64,000 nucleotides of DNA from Linnemannia hyalina (GCA_019671135.1 JAHRHY010000004.1:434001-498000), one strand, 5' to 3'. Counted from the first letter of the stretch, positions 11,725 through 23,520 are shown. Notes: generated from the sequence alone by a model not told the origin. Translations and numbers: made by a program.

Positions 11725-13686
11725 CAATCTCTCCGGCCAAAACTGTTGTTTTTTCTCTTCTTCTCTTTTCTTCTTCACTCCTCTTTGGCCCCTCCTCTTG
11801 TCGCCCACCTCTACCGTCTGGAAACCGCCGCTGGCCTGGTAAGAAAACCACCTTCCCTTCCCTTCCTTCCCTTCTCTTCCCTCCCCTTCCTTCCCTTCCT
11901 CCCCTCCCTTTCTTAAGGAACAGAAACGAACGAGGGTGTGTGTATCTGTTTCTTGTTGTATCTCCTCTCCCACACTCCCTTTCCCGTTATACTTTCCTTT
12001 CTTCGTTGTTTCTCGTTGTTGGGTGCGCGTGCGCGTTGTTTAGTCCTAGTTCCTTCCTTCCTTCTTCGAGTTTCTGTGCTGCAGCACTAGCCTTGCTTTC
12101 TTTTTGTTCCTTCCTCGCCTTTTTCTATGAGGGTGAGCGTTTGTGTCCGCACTGCTTGTTTTGCTCCTTGCGTTCTTTAAGCTCTTCTCGTCGTTTCCCA
12201 GTTCCCACGCTCTCCGGCTTCTTTCTCTTTTGAGTTATCGTGTATGGCTTGCGCGTTTGGCTTGCTTTCGTTTTGTTCCTTCCTTGTCTTTGTTTGTGGG
12301 GGTGAGCGTTGCGTTCGTGCTGCCTTTTAGGTTCCTTCTTCCCCTTCTTTACACAACTCCACAGACGGTTTTCAGTTCCCACGCTCTCCTACTTCCTTCT
12401 TTCCCTTCTTTACACAACTCCACGGTCCCCCTTTGTCCTTGAGTGATTGTCTCATCATGGTTACGTGTATACTATGTACTAATCATCAGAGATTTAATTA
12501 TTGTCTTCCGTTTCGCTTTAGGGCAAGAGAGGGTGCAAGGAGGAATTCATCCCCTCCTCACCCTCATGCCTGGGTCCACCAAGAAAAGAGGGTGTAAGTA
12601 GAGTTGAGCTTCGCTCCTCCTTACACCCTCCCCCTGCAGAGATGAAAGGGTGCAAGTAGAGTCGAGCATTGCTCCTCCTTACACCCTTCCCTGCCGAGAC
12701 GAAAGGGTGCTAGGAGGAATTGAATCCCTCCTTGCACCCGTGCCGCTGCCGAGATGAAAGGGTGTTAGGGGGAATTGAGCCCCCCCTTGCACCCGCCTCG
12801 GTCAAGATGAAAGGGTGCTAGGAGGAAGTGATACCCTCCTTGCACCCGCCCCAACCAAGATGAAAGGGTGCTAGGAGGGATTGAGCCCCTCCTTGCACCC
12901 GCCCCTGCCGAGATGAAAGGGTGCTAGGAGGGATTCAGCCCCTCCTTGCACCCGCCCCAACCAAGATGAAAGGGTGCTAGGAGGAACTGAACCCCTCCTT
13001 GCACCCGCCCCTGCCGTTCGGACCGACATCTGGTAAGACAAATACCTCCATTCCCTTCCTTTCCCTTCCCTTCCCATCCCTTAAAGGAAAAGAACGTGGG
13101 TGAGCGCGTGGGTATGGTGATTTTTTTCTCTGCAATTTTTTTTGGTAGCGCAAACTTTTTACTAATCACAAAACTTCTTTATCGTCGTACTACTTTAGTG
13201 ACAAGAGGCTGCCAGAAAGGGGTCAAGAGGAGTCACGACCCCCCTCCCCCTCATACCTAAGTGTCCGCAATCCCGACTTGGCATGGGTGGCCGTGTGCTT
13301 GGCCGTGTCAAGGAAGTGGGTGCGCCGGCATGGTGGTCACCTTGGGGGCGTCTGGCCCTCCCAGCACTGACATATGCTGTTGGAGGAAGGCGTAATGGGG
13401 GTGCTAATCTCTGTGTCATTGCATGTCTTCTTTTTTTAGGATGGGAGAGGCTATATTCCTATGATGACAGATGCAGCAAGTCTTAGGCAATATGTCTATA
13501 ATGGCACTTGCACCAAGTCTGAGGCGCTATGCCTATGATGACGCCTGCACTAAGTCTGAGGGCCCCGGCTCAATGCGAGCTTTCTTTTATTATGGCATGA
13601 GGCATTGTAAACAACTGAGGGCTGACTTAATTTTTTGTTCTTTGCTTCATTTTTTGTTAATAGGGATATGGAAGAAGTGGTGGTAA
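11725..13686 (+). ncRNA. Putative spliced non-coding transcript with hairpin-array exon, left copy
   Basis: Inferred transcript below the TATA box. Exon 1 is about 11745-11838 and ends CTG|GTAAGA. Intron 1 is pyrimidine-rich and ends with a TACTAATCA branch-like site near 12477 and CGCTTTAG at 12521. Exon 2, 12522-13032, is almost entirely the hairpin array and again ends CTG|GTAAGA. Intron 2 contains TACTAATCA near 13160 and ends TACTTTAG at about 13198. Further exon-like sequence lies after acceptors near 13440 and 13664. All three frames of exon 2 contain stops, so I see no long product. The matching donor and branch signals are visible in the sequence; transcription is inference. Confidence 0.45.
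12531..13006 (+). repeat. Tandem array of nine hairpin units, left copy
   Basis: About nine units of 53-57 bp, starting near 12531, 12588, 12648, 12704, 12759, 12812, 12865, 12919 and 12972. Each has a left arm of the type GGGTGCTAGGAGG, a short loop, a right arm CCTCCTTGCACCC, and a linker such as GCCCCTGCCGAGATGAAA. Base changes in one arm are often matched in the other: GGGTGTAAG pairs with CTTACACCC in unit 2, and AGGGGG pairs with CCCCCC in unit 5. Such paired changes are what a selected hairpin would show. Confidence 0.85.
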
Positions 13687-13830
13687 GGGTGTGCGGAGGC
13701 GAAGGTGTGGTGGGAGCTTGGCGAACGCCTCGTGCGTGTCTTTGGCGTGAAGAAAGACGTTGAAGGAGGGGGTGCTGGTGGAAGAGTACCTTTACAAGGA
13801 GTTTTTTGGAACGGGGTTTCGCGTGTTTAG

Positions 13831-15832
13831 GTACCGGGAGCTGGCTGTAAGGGAAAGAGCGAGGACAAAAAAAACGGAGAGTAGGAAGGAGAGCAATCAC
13901 CATACTACAAATACCAAACCATCAGCCATGGTCGTTCATAGTTACTTTTTCGTTATTAAAAAGACATTTTCTCTAGTATCTGTTCTTCATGCCCTCGTTG
14001 GTGCTCGTCTACTTGCGTCTTTGTCCAGTTCTTCTCTCTCTTCTCTGTTCAGAACTCGTTGCGGGGTGGATTGGTCATGATTGTGTTGTGGGCGTTGGTT
14101 GGTTGTTGAAGATGTCGTTTTCCATGACGACGAGTCGAGAGTTGGAGGTGTAGATGTGAGTGGAGGGCCTTGATTCGCACGAAGGTCGGGGCATGAGTAA
14201 GTAGGAGAGCGGGGATGGTAAGATAGAAAGAAAAGTATGTATGTGGTGTGTGGTACGTGAGGTGTTTGAAGGACAGCAAACAAGAAAGAAAGAAGGAAAG
14301 GAAGGAAGGAGGAAAGAGGGAGGGAAAGGAAGAAGGTAAGAAAGAAAATACAAGAAGAAAGAAGGAACGAGGTGGCCTGTACATGCGTCTGTCCTTGGCG
14401 AGCAAGAATGATCATTGATAAAAACGAGTATACGCCCAAGGAATAAAAGGAGTATTTCCCTTGTCTCAAAACGCGTCTTGTCATTCAGTCATTCAAACAC
14501 GTTATCATCCTGTTTATCAGTCGCGTATAGAGACGTATGTGGCCTTTCGTTACGATCGCCCTTTCTGGGCGATTGTCCTTTGAAATGTAGATGAGATAGA
14601 GGAAAAGAAAAGGAGTTGAGGCAAAGGTGAGTAGGAATGGGTGTTGAATGGTACTTACAGCAAGAAGAAAAAACGAACTGTACGGCGAATGTGAAATGAG
14701 AAGCAGCGAGTCGCGTGTCCGGTGTGGCTAGGAGAGAGTACGCGAAAAAGAGACTGTGTGTCTGAGCCCTTTACTTCTTTTGTTTGTTTGGACCATCGGG
14801 TGTAAAAGAGGGAACCATAAAACAGAGAGAGAGAGAGGAGAAAGCGAGTGAGGAGAGAATGATCCTTCCTTTTTCGCGTCGCATATGCTTGTAAACGACT
14901 CATAAACCAGGGGGCGAGAAGGCCCTGAGTCGTGAGTCCTGGGTCTAAAACTATGCAAGCATGATTGGTTCATTGGTGACCTAGCTCACTGAAGTCCCGT
15001 TGTTGATGTCGGGTGTGTGTTAGTGAAGTGGGCGTCCGTAAAGAGACAGCAAGAAAAAACCATCTCCAAGGTCGACGGGTCGTCTCTCTTTTCCAGCCCT
15101 ACACATCAGAAGCGATGCACGTTGCATGAGGTTAGGGGCAGGGGAGAGAAAGAGTGAATGAGAAAGACTGAAGAAGGGAATAAAACAAAGGAGGTCGAAA
15201 GAAAGGGAGAGAAAAGAAAGGGGAGGGCGAAACCAGAAACCAGGAATACACACACAGGGACGCACAAAACACCCAAAACATGAAAAGCAATTCTCCATCT
15301 CATATATTTCGTTGTTTAGTGAACAGTTACAACAAAAGCAGACGAGGTCCAGGAATGTCGGTCCTACCAAACGAGCTAAAAAGTATCACAAATACATGCA
15401 AAGGCTTTGTCTCCTTTCATGCAACGTCGTATACTGTACATCCCTCTCTCTCCTCCTACCTAGCTCCTCCTACCTCCTTTCGCTCCCTCTGTTGAACACC
15501 CTGCTTTTTTCTTGTCTCCTGCATGCAGCAAGCAAATCAAAAGATGAACAGACACATTCCAATTGCGTTTTTATCGGAGAAAATATGTGTATTTGTGAGA
15601 TGTGAATGAACCTATGTACAAGGATATATGTAAAGAGGATGGTAGCTTGCTGTTTGTCTAAAGCGACCTTGTGCTGTATGCAAATAATGCTCGGAAATGA
15701 GGAGAAGGAGGGAAGGAAAGAGGGGCTATGTACGGGTTGGTTGTGAAGGGGTAAGTGTGTATTGTATGTGTTTGTGTCTCTGCAGACAAAAGAGCCAGCG
15801 AATAAGTCTTTACCGACGGTGGTGACGATAGT
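13831..15832. other. IR1 spacer, left part: no recognisable gene
   Basis: Long GA- or CT-rich tracts (for example 14280-14380 and 15120-15240) and no frame with coding character. The last 200 bases are the 3' flank of the chitin deacetylase gene on the minus strand. Confidence 0.4.
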
Positions 15833-17479
15833 TTACATATGACAATTTCTAGGCATGTCCTCAATAGCAGCGGGAGCAACTACCTCCTTATACCACAGCC
15901 GAGGATCATCATCGCCAAGACACCGTGCAACAGGCATCAAGTCGTACCCAAGACTTTGCACGGACTCGACCGCCCAAATCGGTGTCGCCTCCTGGTAGAT
16001 ACCGCCCATGATCAACGCGTCTCTGTCGAGGGGTTTTATCGACGGGACACCCCTCACAGCCTCGGCCCACTTGTTTGTGAATGACAGCGATGACATCTCG
16101 CTTTCTTCTTTTTTCTCTTCCAGATAGGCATGTGAGCTGCTGTGTGTATGGTGATGGTGGTGGTGCTGTCGAGACCCTGTCATCGGGCGCTCTGCTTGGC
16201 TATGGTTCTCTGACCACGCGTCCTGTGATGACTCCGAAGAACCCATCTCCTCGTCGGGAGAGAAGCGGTCCACATCCCAGAGGACAATAATGTACCCCAT
16301 ATCCTCTAACACCCGACGAACACGTTCACCGTGTTGACCATATGGCGGGCGCATATATCGGGGCACGGCGCCAAGGATCTGACGGAAGGCTTCTTCGATC
16401 CTCAGCATCTCTTCTCGGATTTCGGCGTCCGAAAGTGCATCTAGATCCCGGTGTGACCACGGGTGTGCTGCGATCTGGTGCTGTGCATTATATGCCCTCC
16501 TCAACAGCCTTTGCGTCTCTGGGCCTATTTTTATCGAAGGATAAATAATAAGGTAGAGAACAAGGCGTTACTTGATTGCTTCCTTTACCTCACCAGCAAA
16601 TAACAACGAAGAGAACAAATAATACGTACGGTAGATACAACTCCAGTTATCGCCATTCATAAAGAAGGTGACCTGCAAGTTCTGCTCCTCAAGAGCATCT
16701 AACAGGTCATCCGTAAGCTGACCGGGACCATCGTCGAATGAGATAGCATAGGCGTTGGCCTTTGTACACCTATCAAGAACCTGACCTGGTTTGTAGAGTG
16801 AAGGAGGGACGGGACCAGAGATGTCGTAGGGGAAGTAGGTGTTGTTGTATGCGTGTGGGGTTTGACGGCTGAGGAGTGAAGGGATGGGCGCAGCGGAGGC
16901 TGTGTGTGTTTGTTTTAGTATTTGTTGTTGCATAGTTGTAGTGTTGGTGGCAGCGCAAAAAGAAAAAGTGGCGGTGCGTGTGTGCGGAGGTGGAATGGCG
17001 GTTTATTTTGAGCAAAGGGACGAGGCGGGAAAAACAAAGACAGTGCTGGGTTAGTTTCCATTGCTATTCCCCTTTTTTCTTCTTTGGTGTTGATGATGAA
17101 TGTCAAAAGGAATGAGAGAGGGAGGAAGAGATGCACTCATTCGCTCCCGTCATTGTTCTTTCATCGCTGTTTCTGTCGATGCTATGCACAAACGCAAACA
17201 ATTAAGTACCGCTATGCCCTGTCATGTCATGCTCTCACTCTCCACGCACACGGAGACAGAGAGCACTTCTCACAAAGTAATATTCGCGTTTTTCTGAGCA
17301 GCAAGGTGCCTTCTGTTCGTGCCTCCTCCGTCCTCCATGCAGCTGCACCATTCTTATTCTCCGGTCGATATCCATGCTTTGAGTGAGTGGTTACCTTGAG
17401 GGCGGGATTGGAAGAAGGCGAGGGAGAGGATGAGGAGTCCCAGGACAAGGATAGGGTTGAATAGGATAGGGTGGAGCAT
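15833..17479 (-). CDS. Chitin/polysaccharide deacetylase-like protein (NodB homology)
   Basis: Three exons, 17479-17395, 16899-16630 and 16524-15833, give 348 residues with all phases closing. Exon 1 is a signal peptide or anchor (MLHPILFNPILVLGLLILSL). NodB motif 1 is SFDDGP; motif 2 is HPWSH, both metal-binding His kept; motif 3 is RYMRPPYG. Motif 4 is altered (WDVDRFSPD rather than DTLDW), and motif 5, normally LxH, reads IMGGIYQ, so the catalytic His is missing. Between motifs 4 and 5 is an unusual Ser/His-rich insertion with six consecutive His. The C-terminus GYDLMPVARCLGD is typical of fungal chitin deacetylases. Such enzymes remove acetyl groups from cell-wall chitin outside the cell; activity here is uncertain. 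It is the only intact gene in the IR1 spacer. Confidence 0.85.
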
Positions 17480-19389
17480 CTTCCTCGTGTGTGTATGTAT
17501 GTAGGCGTGAAGGAGAGCAGGGGAGGGGAGAAGAAGAAAGAGAAGAGACACAAAAAAAAGGCGAGATAAAGTAAGGCGAGGAAAGAACAAGGAGGTGTTC
17601 AAAGAAGGAACAGAAAGAGAGAAGAACGTGGAGCAGTTGAAGGTGGTTCCTGGATGCCCTTGTGAAGGTGTCCCTGACTTTGTGACCGATCTACACACAC
17701 GAACTGAAGGGGGTATGTGAAGAGAGAGGGAAGGAGAGAGAGAGAGAGAGAGGCAGCGCGGAGGAAGAGTGTGATAGCAAAAGGGAATGAAAGGGAAGAG
17801 ATGGGACAATGAAAGAGCTGTAAAGAGAGAGTGAAGAAAGACAAAGTGTTTCCGTGAGGATGTTGTTCTTTTCTTTGTGCGTAAAAGCAAAAAGATGAAG
17901 AGAGTAAAAAAGAGAGAGAAGAACGAACAAGGAGCAAAGATAAAAGAACAGAAAGACAAAAAAAACAAGGGCTGTAAAATGGACCCCCATCATGTGCATT
18001 AGCATCCTTGGAGTGAGGGGTTGAAGATAAACGACATTCTTTGCATAGTTGCACCCTTCCAATGCCTCTTTTACCATTAGAGCATACCATCTGTTTGCCA
18101 TTCCACCCCTTCTTTCCTCCTTCATCCCTGTCCCTCTCTTTCACTTTTTCTCTCCGATGCAGATGGGCGCACTGGCTGTGTTCTTTTCTTTTTTTCTTTC
18201 TATTTTTACAGGAAACCCTTTTTCCTATACAGATTTTCTCTTGTCTGCATGCGATACTGAATGTCACCGCGCAGGCACGCAGACTCATTAGCAGGGACAC
18301 CCTCCCTTCCCAGACTCTCCTCCCATCTTCCTTTCGCTTCCCTCTAATCCTCCTCGGCAAAGTCTTGTCTCCCTCACGCCTAAAACTGCCCACTTCAATA
18401 CACTGACTGCCACTAGGAACAAAGAATACCAGCAACAGGAAGGAGCGTTTGAACTAAACATAACGCACAGAACTCCGTCGACAGCGGGCAAAGAAACGGT
18501 TCCTTCTACTTTTACCGAGGAATCTACACCCAATCCCATCGCGTCCTCGTCGCATGTCCCACCCATACAACCATGGGCACCATATCTGCATGCAGCGTGA
18601 GTGCTGACTCAGTGAGGCAGTGTTATTTTTGGACGTCTATTTCTCTTTCTGCCACACTTCTTCATCTTTTTCTTTTCCCTTTTGTATTTTTACCCATCTT
18701 TGTCTTTCTAGTTCCTCTTACACGATCAACTATTGTTCCTTTCCTATCTCATTATTTTCTATCCCGGTTGCCCAATGTGAGGCTACAAGCAAAGGCGTGC
18801 CTTGCCTTTTGAACGCAAGCGAATGGAGATATTGCTCAAGAAGACAAGAAAGCAAGAAGAGATTGTTGTTGTCGTAACATGACACATTCCATTCTCATAG
18901 ACTAGTACAACGATGGTGTGTGTAGTAACCCCCCCTCCGTTTATATTTGAGGTCAACCTTTCTATTGTCAACTACAGACCTCCTTCCTGTTTCTGTCGCC
19001 CAGATCCTCCGCTCAGACCTATTACTCGTTAGTAATTCCCTAGTCCATGTTGGACTAGATCTACCTCGAGCTCACGCAATCTGTCGGGTAAAATCCGGAC
19101 CCCTGGATACCATCCCAAAGGGTCCTGCTCTCCTCTTGTAGTATTGGAACGCAATGGAAAGAAAGAGCCATGGGATGAATGTACTTGCCTTTCAGCCCAG
19201 ACGGAGTCTGGTGGTGATAGTTTCAGTGACCAAAAGAACAACAGTGAGCAAGTCACGGACGACGCATGATAGACGAAAGTTCATAACAGAATTCGAGGTT
19301 GGCCAGAGTCCTTGTGCTTCGTCCGTTCCTGATGGGACTCTGGTAATGGGACCGTTCGGCGAGTGAGAGAAGAGCGTCGTATTGGCGTA
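17480..19389. other. IR1 spacer, middle: no clear gene
   Basis: CT-rich promoter tract of the deacetylase gene (17480-17990 as GA-rich on the plus strand), then low-complexity pyrimidine-rich sequence. A plus-strand piece near 19000-19140 reads ILRSDLLLVSNSLVHVGLDL followed by SGPLDTIPKGP, which could be a tiny coding relic, but it has no partner exon and I cannot name it. Confidence 0.35.
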
Positions 19390-20010
19390 TCATCGTTGTG
19401 AAACGAGTTTCCGAGTGTAGAGAGTGGGTGGTGGTGCGGCGTTGAAGGTGGTATGCCGACGGTGCGGAAAGCGAAAGCGAAAACGAAAACGACGAGGCTC
19501 TCCTGTTGGTGCATCATCTGCCCCTGACGCTCGCTCGTAAAAGACAGTGACGTCCTGGAGGCGGAAGAGGTGGCAGCCAAGATCAAGGCCTCCTTCGTCT
19601 TCCTTCATCTTCCCTCGTCTTCCTTTGATCCATGTGTCCTGAGAACGCGCCTGGAGGAGATGGCCTCGTGGTCTTGCGTCGTTGTTGACAGATATTTGAA
19701 GCCCGGAAGACAGGTAATAGGACGAGGGTAGTGTGTAGTGGCTCAGGAGCCGACACCATGCATTGATCCTCGCCTGTTCGCCATGAAAGTGGAGCTGATT
19801 GAGAACATGCATGATGGATGGTACAGAATCAAGAGCAGGAGCTGGAGGGTCCGGGTGATGGCATTATGCGGTAATCCTTTGCTTGTGTTCTTGAGCAATG
19901 TATCCTTGAGGGGTCTTGAGGATGGCGATGAGATGAGCGGTCAAGGTGATGTTGAGGTTGGTTCAAAGGAGAAGGACGAGAGAAAAGATTTTTTTACGGA
20001 CAAAAGGATA
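19390..20010 (-). pseudogene. Unrecognised coding relic
   Basis: The minus strand carries NITLTAHLIAILKTPQGYIA, an in-frame TAA near 19870, then in the same frame HVLNQLHFHGEQARINAWCR and LLSHYTLPSSYYLSSGLQIS. The sequence looks protein-like and the frame resumes after the stop, which suggests a degraded gene, but no family is recognised. It lies about 640 bp from the Fanzor-like relic, on the opposite strand. Confidence 0.25.
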
Positions 20011-20648
20011 CGAAATCTGTCCGTAAAATAATTTTGACTTAGCCTTTTGTCCCGCCCATTTGCCTCTGAATAAAAAAAGTGGACCGAGAGCATGCATGTA
20101 AAATGCTCAGTGGACCCACACGACCTAGTTCATGCCTCTTGTCTTCAGAGTCCCCACCACCAGACCAGAGGAAACTCTTTAAATGCTTCTACCTTCAACA
20201 TCATCTCTTGCCTCATCAACTTTCTGTTCTGCATCCTTGTAATTCGCCATACTCTCGCTTCTTTCGTACATTCCATTGCATCATCGATGGGCACATGACT
20301 ACAGGTACAAGGCAAAGGGATGGCAACAAAAACAAAGAAGTGCTACTCTTATATCTACTCTCTCGTTGACAGCCACCTAGGTTCAATTGCACCCTGCTTA
20401 GTTGTCTATCCCTTCACGGCTCGGCATTCACTCCATCAACTCAACATCCCCCCCGAGGTTAGCAACAATCTCAATGTTCGAGAATATTTAATTTGATGAT
20501 GATTACCGTTCACAGGGCGAAAAGGTAGGCACATTGTTTGGTTCAAGGGTTTAGATGTAATGAAAAAATGTCTATACACTCAATTTCATATCGTTCATTT
20601 TATTGACCATGCTGTTCGCCCCTTTTCTGCGTTGATGTGTACACCTAG

Positions 20649-21110
20649 TCACCCAAAAAAAGCATTACCACTGTGGTGTTACATGGAGCCGCGGGCACCG
20701 CTGTGGGTTCACGGATCAAGGGCCACGCCAAGAGGGGCGGATCGAAGATGACTCAACAACACCGTCGGTATTGTCCTGTTGGACACACTAACGAGAACAG
20801 AACGTCCAAGTTATGCAGCTGTTGCTACGTTCCGATCTCGCTTTCTCAGGCAACAAGGACCAAGGACGGCCAGACCAAGACCATCCGTTTGAATGGTTCG
20901 GTGGACTGCAAGAACCCGACATGCCCTCGGAGAAAAGCCGGGAGAGGACCAATGGGGCGCGATGCCAATACCGCGAACAATATCCTCACCTCCGGCGCCT
21001 CTATCCTCCTATCAGTAGACCACAGAGCTCTCCCTCCGTATCGCCCCTTCGCCCTCCCGGCAACTATCACCGCCAGCGCAAACGAGCTGGATATGAAGAC
21101 CTCCACCTAA
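20649..21110 (+). pseudogene. C-terminal relic of a Fanzor-like (TnpB/IS605-related) protein
   Basis: After an in-frame TAG, which is also a possible 3' splice site, the frame runs 153 codons to TAA. It contains VVLHGAAGTAVGSRIKGHAK, HRRYCPVGHTNENRTSKLC, then SCCYVPISLSQ, a basic linker, NGSVDCKNPTCPRR and GRDANTANNIL. A TSK-x-C-x2-C ... C-x4-C zinc ribbon followed by an RD-x-N-x-A-x-NI motif is the arrangement of the zinc finger plus RuvC-III segment at the C-terminus of TnpB and Fanzor nucleases. The RuvC-I and RuvC-II segments are not visible upstream, so this is a truncated copy. Assignment rests on motif order, not on a search. It sits inside IR1, about 280 bp from the right arm. Confidence 0.6.
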
Positions 21111-21534
21111 AGCCACCCGTAATGTGATGCGCTAAGGGTCAGTTAGTTAAGACTGAGCTGTTGTGATTCAGTTGAGTTAATCATCGTTTATTGGTGCACG
21201 ACCGTTCATTCAGGAACCACTAGCCACAATCACCTTGATCTCAATCACTGATCGAATGGTGTCAGATAAGAAACCGTTGGGAAAAGTGGGCCTCACTAGC
21301 AACTCGACTTTGCCATTCCTTTTTCACAACTGCACTCCTCCCTTTATTAATCTTAGTCGTCGCTTCCTGAATAAAAGGACAATGAAAATGGCTATCTCAA
21401 CAGGCGAAACCCGTCGCAAAAACCCCTGTACAGGTACTCTCCCACCAGCACCTTCCTTCAGCGTCTTCCTTCACGCCAAAGACGCACACGAGGCGTTCGC
21501 CAAGCTCCCACCACACCTTCGCCTCCGCACACCC

Positions 21535-23496
21535 TTATCACCACTTCTTCCATATCCCTATTAACAAAAAATGAAGCAAAGAACAAAAAATTAAGTCAAC
21601 CCTCAGTTGTTTACAATGCCTCATGCCATAATAAAAGAAAGCTCGCATTGAGCCGGGGCCCTCAGACTTAGTGCAGGCGTCATCATAGGCATAGCGCCTC
21701 AGACTTGGTGCAAGTGCCATTATAGACATATTGCCTAAGACTTGCTGCATCTGTCATCATAGGAATATAGCCTCTCCCATCCTAAAAAAAGAAGACATGC
21801 AATGACACAGAGATTAGCACCCCCATTACGCCTTCCTCCAACAGCATATGTCAGTGCTGGGAGGGCCAGACGCCCCCAAGGTGACCACCATGCCGGCGCA
21901 CCCACTTCCTTGACACGGCCAAGCACACGGCCACCCATGCCAAGTCGGGATTGCGGACACTTAGGTATGAGGGGGAGGGGGGTCGTGACTCCTCTTGACC
22001 CCTTTCTGGCAGCCTCTTGTCACTAAAGTAGTACGACGATAAAGAAGTTTTGTGATTAGTAAAAAGTTTGCGCTACCAAAAAAAATTGCAGAGAAAAAAA
22101 TCACCATACCCACGCGCTCACCCACGTTCTTTTCCTTTAAGGGATGGGAAGGGAAGGGAAAGGAAGGGAATGGAGGTATTTGTCTTACCAGATGTCGGTC
22201 CGAACGGCAGGGGCGGGTGCAAGGAGGGGTTCAGTTCCTCCTAGCACCCTTTCATCTTGGTTGGGGCGGGTGCAAGGAGGGGCTGAATCCCTCCTAGCAC
22301 CCTTTCATCTCGGCAGGGGCGGGTGCAAGGAGGGGCTCAATCCCTCCTAGCACCCTTTCATCTTGGTTGGGGCGGGTGCAAGGAGGGTATCACTTCCTCC
22401 TAGCACCCTTTCATCTTGACCGAGGCGGGTGCAAGGGGGGGCTCAATTCCCCCTAACACCCTTTCATCTCGGCAGCGGCACGGGTGCAAGGAGGGATTCA
22501 ATTCCTCCTAGCACCCTTTCGTCTCGGCAGGGAAGGGTGTAAGGAGGAGCAATGCTCGACTCTACTTGCACCCTTTCATCTCTGCAGGGGGAGGGTGTAA
22601 GGAGGAGCGAAGCTCAACTCTACTTACACCCTCTTTTCTTGGTGGACCCAGGCATGAGGGTGAGGAGGGGATGAATTCCTCCTTGCACCCTCTCTTGCCC
22701 TAAAGCGAAACGGAAGACAATAATTAAATCTCTGATGATTAGTACATAGTATACACGTAACCATGATGAGACAATCACTCAAGGACAAAGGGGGACCGTG
22801 GAGTTGTGTAAAGAAGGGAAAGAAGGAAGTAGGAGAGCGTGGGAACTGAAAACCGTCTGTGGAGTTGTGTAAAGAAGGGGAAGAAGGAACCTAAAAGGCA
22901 GCACGAACGCAACGCTCACCCCCACAAACAAAGACAAGGAAGGAACAAAACGAAAGCAAGCCAAACGCGCAAGCCATACACGATAACTCAAAAGAGAAAG
23001 AAGCCGGAGAGCGTGGGAACTGGGAAACGACGAGAAGAGCTTAAAGAACGCAAGGAGCAAAACAAGCAGTGCGGACACAAACGCTCACCCTCATAGAAAA
23101 AGGCGAGGAAGGAACAAAAAGAAAGCAAGGCTAGTGCTGCAGCACAGAAACTCGAAGAAGGAAGGAAGGAACTAGGACTAAACAACGCGCACGCGCACCC
23201 AACAACGAGAAACAACGAAGAAAGGAAAGTATAACGGGAAAGGGAGTGTGGGAGAGGAGATACAACAAGAAACAGATACACACACCCTCGTTCGTTTCTG
23301 TTCCTTAAGAAAGGGAGGGGAGGAAGGGAAGGAAGGGGAGGGAAGAGAAGGGAAGGAAGGGAAGGGAAGGTGGTTTTCTTACCAGGCCAGCGGCGGTTTC
23401 CAGACGGTAGAGGTGGGCGACAAGAGGAGGGGCCAAAGAGGAGTGAAGAAGAAAAGAGAAGAAGAGAAAAAACAACAGTTTTGGCCGGAGAGATTG
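21535..23496 (-). ncRNA. Putative spliced non-coding transcript with hairpin-array exon, right copy
   Basis: Mirror copy of the unit at 11725-13686, with the same donors (CTG|GTAAGA), branch-like TACTAATCA sites and acceptors. The hairpin exon corresponds to 22189-22700. Because both copies point toward the IR1 spacer, run-on transcripts of the two would be mutually complementary only outside the spacer. Same caveats as for the left copy. Confidence 0.45.
22215..22690 (-). repeat. Tandem array of nine hairpin units, right copy
   Basis: Exact mirror of the array at 12531-13006, with the same unit order and the same paired arm changes. Confidence 0.85.
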
Positions 23497-23520
23497 CCTT
23501 TTATACCACGTGGCACGTGC
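23497..23520 (-). promoter_or_regulatory. TATA promoter with CACGTG boxes, right copy
   Basis: Mirror of 11701-11724: CCTTTTATA on the plus strand followed by CCACGTGGCACGTGC. Confidence 0.65.

Larger units (their letters stand above)
7264..13830. repeat. Left arm of giant inverted repeat IR1
   Basis: Every position x from about 7490 to 13740 matches the reverse complement at 35221-x with only a handful of differences: for example the six bases around 8130-8180 that change two codons of the gene A leader, one base near 7926, one at about 13610 and one at about 13686. The outer 230 bases (7264-7490) and inner 90 bases (13741-13830) are also homologous but clearly more diverged (roughly 10-20 percent, plus small indels). 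The arm holds, outward to inward, an exon-1 relic, a Cid1-like gene, an SDR relic and a promoter with a hairpin-array transcript. Confidence 0.95.

Noticed and set aside
12531..13006. CRISPR-like array
   Set aside because: Units are tandem and continuous with no unique spacers, and the host is a eukaryote; the structure is hairpin units, not repeat-spacer.
17354..18435. Long minus-strand frames rich in Ser/Phe/Leu
   Set aside because: CT-rich promoter of the deacetylase gene; only the last part (signal peptide exon) is taken as coding.
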